In this document: positions 50,460 to 55,277 of the stretch, piece after piece
Position numbering within the stretch: the stretch's first letter is position 1
How the letters are laid out: the number at the start of each line of letters is the position of its first letter
NCBI GenBank assembly: GCA_023264995.1
Contig: JAHFUR010000028.1
Coordinates: 1 to 55,277 of the forward strand
DNA length: 55,277 nucleotides
Reading direction: 5' to 3'
DNA from: Acidimicrobiia bacterium
Lineage (GTDB): Bacteria; Actinomycetota; Acidimicrobiia; Acidimicrobiales; AC-14
The notes under the pieces: generated by a model
The model's input: the letters and a program-made list of their open reading frames with translations, nothing else
Database searches by the model: none
Told to the model about the DNA's origin: nothing
Translations under genes and position numbers: made by a program

Positions 50460-53078
50460 GTGTCGCCGGAGGCCGCCCAGCTGCGGTTCGCCGTCGAGTT
50501 CGCCACCTTCCTGGTGGCCGTCGCCGGCGCCACGATCGTGGTGCTGCGCCCCCAGCTGGTGGGGGCCAACCGCCGGTCGCGCCTGGTCCTGGCCCTGGGG
50601 TTCGCCGGGGTGGCCGGCGCCGCCTTCCTGCACGGCTCCCTCCTCACCGGCACGCGGGAGATCGCCGTCATCGGCCTTCGGGGCGCCGGCATCGTGCTGC
50701 TGGCCCTGGGCACCCTCGGGTGGGCGGAGGACCGCGCCCCTCGGCTGGCGCTGTGGATCTCCCTGGTCCTCATGGCCGTGGCCGAAGGAGCGTCGGTCAC
50801 CGACGCCGGGACGCTGGCCGACTGGGCCCGAGGGTCGGCGGCCCTGGCTTTGGGCGCGGTGCTGATCATCTCGGCCCGCCGGTCCGTGCCGGCCCGCATT
50901 GCCGTCAGCGCGGTGGCGACCCTGCTCGTGGTGGTCCTGGCCGTCTCGCTGGCCCTGTCGATCGTGATCTCGGGCAACGTGGAGCGCGAGGCCCTTCGGC
51001 GCGTCGACGGCCGGGCGCGGGCCGAAGCCGAAGAGGTCCAGCTCAGCGCCGGCAAGGACGCCCGCAACAGCGCCAAGCTCGTGGCCCTGACCATCCAGGG
51101 CCGGCCGGCGGAGTTCCTCGTCGGGCTGTCGAACCGCCCGGTCGCCGATTCCAGCGTGTTGGGGAACCTTCAGGACTTCGTGAGCGAGGGCCTTCTCTCG
51201 GCCACGGGCCCGCTCATGTACGCCACCGACAAGCGCCGGGTCATTGCCGCGATTGGGCTCGACCCGGCGGGGGTCGACGCCCTCGTGGGGTCGCGTGCCG
51301 TGTCCGAGCTGGTCCAACAACGGACCGACGAGACCGGCTCGATCGAGGTGCTGGGTGGCCGGGTCCTCGCCGTCGGCGTCCATGTCGTGCAGGCCCAGGC
51401 GCCCGAAGGGGTCCGCTCGGTCGGCCTGGTCATCGCCTCGGCCGACCTCACCCGCGACTACCTGGGCGACCGGTCTCGCAACGACCCCGCGGTCACGCTG
51501 GCCCTGGTCGACCGTGACCGGGTGCTGGTCAGCTACGGCCAGCCCTTGGTGACCGGGGCTGTGCTCGGCGTGGCCAACAAGGCCCTCCGGGAGGCCGACG
51601 GGAGCGCCACCCTGGCCGCGGGCGGCACCTTCCTGGCCTCGCGGGCCGTGGTGGCGTCCGACGGCTCCCGGGTCCTCGCCGTGGTCGCCACCCTGCCAAC
51701 CACGGTGGTCGACGACACCCGCAACTCCCTGTTCCGGAACCTGTTCCTCGTCGGCCTGCTCACGTCGCTGGCCGCGTTCTTCGTCGCCGTGTTCGTCGGG
51801 GAGCGCATCGGTGTCGGCCTCCGCCGCCTCACCCGGGCTGCGGAGGCCATCCAGGCCGGCGACCTCTCGGTGCGGACCAACGTGGTGAGCCCCGACGAAG
51901 TGGGCGTGCTGAGCCGGGCGTTCGACTCCATGGCCCAGTCCATCGAGACCGGGGCCGTGGAGCTGCGCAACACGGCCGACGAGGAGGCCAGGACCCGCGC
52001 CCGCCTCGAGACCGTCGTCGCCGGCATGGGCGAGGCCCTCGTGGCTGTCGACGCCGGCGGGCTGATCACCACGTTCAACGCCGCGGCCGAGGAGCTCTTC
52101 GGCGTCCGGGCGCGGGACGCGTTGGGCCGGCCGGTACCAGCCGTGGCCAGCCTGACCGCGGAGGACGGCAGCGAACTGACGGCCCGGCTGGCCGAGCCCC
52201 CGGCCGGCCCGTGGAGCGCGGCTGCCTTGGTGGTGCGCGACGAGGACGAACGCATCCCGGTCGCCCTCTCCGCCGGGAGCCTGGGCCAACCGGGCGGTCC
52301 GGTGGTGGGCGGCGTGTACGTATTGCGTGACATGCGCCGCGAGCGGGAGGCCCAACGGGCCAAGAGCGAGCTCCTCGCCAACATCAGCCACGAGCTGCGT
52401 ACGCCCCTCGTGCCGATCAAGGGCTATGCCGAGCTACTGCTGCGCCGGAAGGTGCCCGAAGCCAAGGCTCGCCAGTCGCTGGCCGAGATCGTGGACGCCG
52501 CCGACCGGCTGGAGCTCGTCGTCCAGCGGCTGCTCGACGTGGCCGCCCAGGAGACCACGTCCGTCAACGTCCGCAAAGAGCCCGTCCCGGTGCGGCCGAT
52601 GGTGGAGTCCGTCGTCAGCCGGTGGAAGGCCAGGGTCGACGACCGCCACCCCATCACCAGGCGCACGTCGCGCGACCTGCCCGAGGTCAGCGGCGACCGG
52701 CGGCTGCTGGAGCGGTGCCTCGATGAGCTGGTCGACAATGCCGTCAAGTTCTCACCCGCCGGAGGCCCCGTTTCCGTGACCGCATCCCTGTCCACCAACG
52801 GCGACGGGGGGTCGCCCGGCGTACGGATCTCCGTGCGCGACCGCGGCATCGGTATCGCCGAGGACCGGCTCGACCTCATCTTCGAGGACTTCTCGCAGGC
52901 CGACGGCTCGGCGACCCGCCAGTTCGGCGGGCTCGGCCTGGGGTTGGCGCTGGTGCGCCGCATCGTCCACGCCCATCAGGGCGAGCTGGTCTGTGAGACC
53001 GTCGTCGGCGAGGGTTCCACATTCTCGATGTTCCTGCCGGCCCGCTCCGGTCCCATGGGCAAGGGCGGCGCCCGATGA
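50460..53078 (+). CDS. Large membrane sensor histidine kinase with PAS domain
   Basis: This 872-residue kinase begins with five or six TM helices (about residues 1-150). Another helix (about 152-175) precedes an extracytoplasmic sensor domain (about 176-425) and TM (about 430-450). HAMP (about 450-505), PAS (about 520-625), HisKA with H644 in LLANISHELRTPLVPIKGYA, and an ATPase domain (VDNAVKFSP, DRGIGIAEDR, QFGGLGLGLALVRRI) follow. The coupled downstream gene is a FecR-like lipoprotein (ATGA overlap); no response regulator is adjacent. The combined multi-helix N-terminus and exterior sensor is unusual. GTG 50460 is the likely start. Confidence 0.9.
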   Translation: MSPEAAQLRFAVEFATFLVAVAGATIVVLRPQLVGANRRSRLVLALGFAGVAGAAFLHGSLLTGTREIAVIGLRGAGIVLLALGTLGWAEDRAPRLALWISLVLMAVAEGASVTDAGTLADWARGSAALALGAVLIISARRSVPARIAVSAVATLLVVVLAVSLALSIVISGNVEREALRRVDGRARAEAEEVQLSAGKDARNSAKLVALTIQGRPAEFLVGLSNRPVADSSVLGNLQDFVSEGLLSATGPLMYATDKRRVIAAIGLDPAGVDALVGSRAVSELVQQRTDETGSIEVLGGRVLAVGVHVVQAQAPEGVRSVGLVIASADLTRDYLGDRSRNDPAVTLALVDRDRVLVSYGQPLVTGAVLGVANKALREADGSATLAAGGTFLASRAVVASDGSRVLAVVATLPTTVVDDTRNSLFRNLFLVGLLTSLAAFFVAVFVGERIGVGLRRLTRAAEAIQAGDLSVRTNVVSPDEVGVLSRAFDSMAQSIETGAVELRNTADEEARTRARLETVVAGMGEALVAVDAGGLITTFNAAAEELFGVRARDALGRPVPAVASLTAEDGSELTARLAEPPAGPWSAAALVVRDEDERIPVALSAGSLGQPGGPVVGGVYVLRDMRREREAQRAKSELLANISHELRTPLVPIKGYAELLLRRKVPEAKARQSLAEIVDAADRLELVVQRLLDVAAQETTSVNVRKEPVPVRPMVESVVSRWKARVDDRHPITRRTSRDLPEVSGDRRLLERCLDELVDNAVKFSPAGGPVSVTASLSTNGDGGSPGVRISVRDRGIGIAEDRLDLIFEDFSQADGSATRQFGGLGLGLALVRRIVHAHQGELVCETVVGEGSTFSMFLPARSGPMGKGGAR

Positions 53079-54307
53079 GCGGCCAGGCCGACCGCCGGCG
53101 CCCGGTCTGGGCGATGGCTGTGCTCCTGTCGTTGCTGGCCGTCGGGTTGACGTCCTGTAGCCGTTCGTCGGAGCCGGCGGCCGGCCGCCTCGTGGTTGAC
53201 GGGCGGGCTGAGGTCAACCGGCCCGGTCAGGACCGTCGGGAAGTGACGGGATCGCGGAACCTGACCTTCGGCGACCGTGTCCGGGTGCTCCAGGGCACGG
53301 CCGTCGTCCGCCTGCCGGAAGGCCGGCGGCTGGAGCTGCGGGTCGGCACCGATGTGGAGCTCCAGGCCGGTGTGAGGGGGACGGTGGCCCAGCCCACGCT
53401 CCACGCCGGCGACCTCCTCGTGACCGCCGGCGCCGGCCCGCTGGTGGTGGCGGTGACCGGTGCCGACGTGGCCGTCCAGGGCGACGCCCGCCTCTCCCGC
53501 GGTCTGGCGATGCTGGTGGGCGCCTACAAGGGCACCGTCCAGATGAGCTCCAACGGTTCGACCCTGACCGTGCCGGCGCTCCGCCAGGCGGCGATCCCGG
53601 CCGCCGGCCCGTTCCCGACCAAGGCGGCGCCCCTGGAGGCTTTGGCCACCGACCCGTGGGACCTCCGCTACCTGTCCGACGCCATCCAGCTCTCCAACCA
53701 GCTGGCGGCGCGCAGCGACGGCTTCACCGCCCAGCTCGGCCCGACCGAGGGCCGCTCGTTCAACTACTTCCGGGAGCTGCTCCCGAGACTGGCGGCCGAG
53801 CCCGGCTTCACCCCACAACTGCTCAACCCGGCCCGGCCCCCGGGCGAGACGCTCGTGGGGGCGGCCATCACGCTCGAAGGGTCCTTGGGCGCGTTCGCCG
53901 AGCGGTGGGCCGCCGTGTTCGGCTTCCGCGACCTGGGCGCGGCGTGGGGCCTGGTGGCCGCCGACCAGGGTGTCGCCGCCGGGCCGCTGATGGCGGCCAT
54001 CGAGAGCGCCATCGCCCGCGGGCCCGCCGAGTTCGCCGTCGGGCCTCCGGGCAAGCCGCCGAGCTCTCTCGCCCCGCCCAGCAGCGGGTCGGCAACCACC
54101 AGCGCGCCGACCACCACCTCGACCACGGCACCGGCCCGGCCCCGCCCGGGGGCCACGACCACCACGGCCACGCCTGGTGCGAGCTCCACCACCACGAGCA
54201 CGCTGGTGGGCCCGCTCAACACGGGCTCCCCGCTGATCGACGACACCATCAACTCGCTGGTGAACACGTTGACCGGGCTGCTCCGGAGCCTCGGCGGGCA
54301 GCAGTAG
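53075..54307 (+). CDS. FecR-domain lipoprotein
   Basis: This 410-residue exported protein has a signal peptide with lipobox LTSC (Cys about residue 28). A FecR-like beta-sandwich (about 40-170) follows, showing NLTFGDRVRVLQGTAVVRLP, EGRRLELRVGTDVELQAG and HAGDLLVTAGAGPLVVAV. A helical region and a Thr/Ser/Pro-rich linker (about 335-385) end in a short hydrophobic C-terminus. FecR domains relay surface signals to regulators. Coupling to the kinase by ATGA suggests it is an accessory sensor for it. The Thr-rich stretch is probably a wall-spanning or glycosylated linker. Confidence 0.85.
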   Translation: MSGQADRRRPVWAMAVLLSLLAVGLTSCSRSSEPAAGRLVVDGRAEVNRPGQDRREVTGSRNLTFGDRVRVLQGTAVVRLPEGRRLELRVGTDVELQAGVRGTVAQPTLHAGDLLVTAGAGPLVVAVTGADVAVQGDARLSRGLAMLVGAYKGTVQMSSNGSTLTVPALRQAAIPAAGPFPTKAAPLEALATDPWDLRYLSDAIQLSNQLAARSDGFTAQLGPTEGRSFNYFRELLPRLAAEPGFTPQLLNPARPPGETLVGAAITLEGSLGAFAERWAAVFGFRDLGAAWGLVAADQGVAAGPLMAAIESAIARGPAEFAVGPPGKPPSSLAPPSSGSATTSAPTTTSTTAPARPRPGATTTTATPGASSTTTSTLVGPLNTGSPLIDDTINSLVNTLTGLLRSLGGQQ

Positions 54308-54343
54308 CCGCCGACGGTCCGCGTCCCGACGGTCACTGCGACG

Positions 54344-54349
54344 TACGCT
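54344..54349 (+). promoter_or_regulatory. Putative leaderless -10 element for the DivIVA-like gene
   Basis: TACGCT is six bases before ATG 54356. Confidence 0.5.
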
Positions 54350-54355
54350 CGCCGC

Positions 54356-55277
54356 ATGGGGGACGACCAGATCGTCAGCTCCAGCGGCCCGGTCCTCACG
54401 CCGGAATCGGTGGTGGGCCAGAGCTTCAGCTCGGCCTTCCGCGGCTACCACCCCGTCGAGGTCAAGCAGTTCCTGAAGCGGGTCAGCGACGAGCTGGCTG
54501 CCGGCGCCAGCCGGGAAGCGGGGCTACACCGCGCCCTGCAGGAAGCATTGGAGCGGGCCGAGCAGCCCGACCTCGACGAGGCCGCCCTCACGGCGCGGCT
54601 CGGCGAGCATGCCGCTCGCGTGCTCGCCGACGCCAGAGGGGCGGCAGCGTCGATCACCGACGAGGCCCACGCCCGGCGCGACGAGGTGCTGCGTGACGCC
54701 GAAGGGCGGGTGGCCCGGATGCGTGAGGAGGTCGACGGGCTCCTGGCCCGCCGGGTCGCCGAAGCGGATGCCTCCGCCGCCTCCATCCGGCATGCCGCTG
54801 AAGCCCAGGCCGAGGCCCACATCGAGGAGGCCAAGGAGCGGGGCAAGGAGATGGTGGCCGAGGCTCGGGCCGTCCGGGAACGGATGCTGGCTGACCTGGC
54901 CCGGCGCCGGCGGGCGGCGCAGGTGCAGATCGAGCAGCTCCGGGCGGCCCGTGAGCGGCTCGTCGCCGCGTTCGACGTGGTCAGGGCCACGGTTGACGAC
55001 GCCACCGCCGAGCTCGATGCCGCCGAGCCCGAGGCCCGCCTGGCTGCCGAGGCCGTGGCCCGGCGGGCCGAGGACCTCGACCTGCACGTCGGCCCGGCCG
55101 ACGACGCCAAGCCGGTTGTCGGCCCCGCGCCGCCGGCGCCGGCGGCGGCCCGGCCGCGCCCGGAGGCGGGCAGCGGGGCGAGCCCCGTCGAGCCGGCCGA
55201 GAGGTCGTTGCTCCGGCGCATGGAGGTCACCGCTCCGTCGCCGCCCGAGCGGCCCCACCTCCGCCCCCAGACCGTCG
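54356..55277 (+). CDS. DivIVA-like coiled-coil protein, 3' truncated by window edge
   Basis: At least 307 residues are in the window and the frame is open to its end. The N-terminus has the DivIVA-type motif SSAFRGYHPVEVKQFLKRVS, which lets such proteins sense membrane curvature. A long Ala/Glu/Arg-rich coiled coil (about residues 45-235; for example EAHARRDEVLRDAEGRVARM) follows, then a Pro/Ala-rich disordered part. It resembles actinobacterial Wag31/DivIVA-like polar or septal proteins, though a SepF/GvpG-type scaffold cannot be excluded. The ATG is supported by TACGCT six bases upstream. Confidence 0.88.
   Translation, partial: MGDDQIVSSSGPVLTPESVVGQSFSSAFRGYHPVEVKQFLKRVSDELAAGASREAGLHRALQEALERAEQPDLDEAALTARLGEHAARVLADARGAAASITDEAHARRDEVLRDAEGRVARMREEVDGLLARRVAEADASAASIRHAAEAQAEAHIEEAKERGKEMVAEARAVRERMLADLARRRRAAQVQIEQLRAARERLVAAFDVVRATVDDATAELDAAEPEARLAAEAVARRAEDLDLHVGPADDAKPVVGPAPPAPAAARPRPEAGSGASPVEPAERSLLRRMEVTAPSPPERPHLRPQTV

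Overview
The window is very GC-rich, almost gap-free DNA from an actinobacterium. The markers are two WhiB regulators, a DUF3039 protein, a SenX3-like kinase, a SigE/RseA-type pair, an F420-type (LLM) oxidoreductase, a DivIVA-like protein, and an SdhB with the actinobacterial CGSDAM form of its 2Fe-2S loop. The mix, with pervasive leaderless-looking promoters, suggests an Acidimicrobiia-like lineage rather than Streptomyces or Mycobacterium. That placement is an inference. I see no tRNA, rRNA, CRISPR array or insertion sequence, and no stretch over 300 bases lacks a gene; the longest gap is 50221-50459.

Layout. 2-4440: the end of guaA, a membrane protein, the helicase pcrA and a small unknown. 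4576-9945: a NarL-type response regulator; a translationally coupled XRE/nucleotidyltransferase pair resembling a toxin-antitoxin module; and, facing it, an operon of an anchored unknown, a solute-binding lipoprotein and a sensor kinase. 9965-24341: central metabolism (sucC-sucD, purN-purH-folD-metF, icd, mdh) with small unknowns, an esterase-like lipoprotein, a winged-helix protein, DUF3291 and DUF885 proteins, and a J-domain/SCP2 pair. 24374-31427: two unknowns, then a leftward operon of a PaaK/CapK-like enzyme, an Acg-like nitroreductase, sdhA and sdhB, with no sdhC or sdhD. 31513-36262: an exported protein, a MoxR-like ATPase with a VWA partner, and a macrodomain. 36428-40625: two whiB genes, a formiminotransferase, an LLM oxidoreductase, tatA, an ECF sigma factor and its anti-sigma factor. 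40676-46238: a SenX3-like kinase without its phosphoacceptor histidine, an MFS transporter, a DUF2342 protein, an HtrA protease and moaE. 46235-55277: an mreB-like gene, a SnoaL-like protein, a HEAT-repeat protein, a PDZ-Lon protease, a large hybrid kinase coupled to a FecR-like lipoprotein, and an unfinished DivIVA-like gene.

Cross-cutting signals. More than twenty genes have a TANNNT hexamer 6 to 10 bases before the start codon, the geometry of leaderless transcription. Three genes appear to need near-cognate starts (ATC, ATT, CTG) because conserved or functionally required N-terminal residues lie upstream of any ATG, GTG or TTG. A perfect 21-bp inverted repeat sits between icd and mdh. The most system-like findings are the XRE/nucleotidyltransferase pair with its own palindromic operator, the binding-protein/kinase pair without a transporter, and the kinase carrying glutamine in place of histidine.
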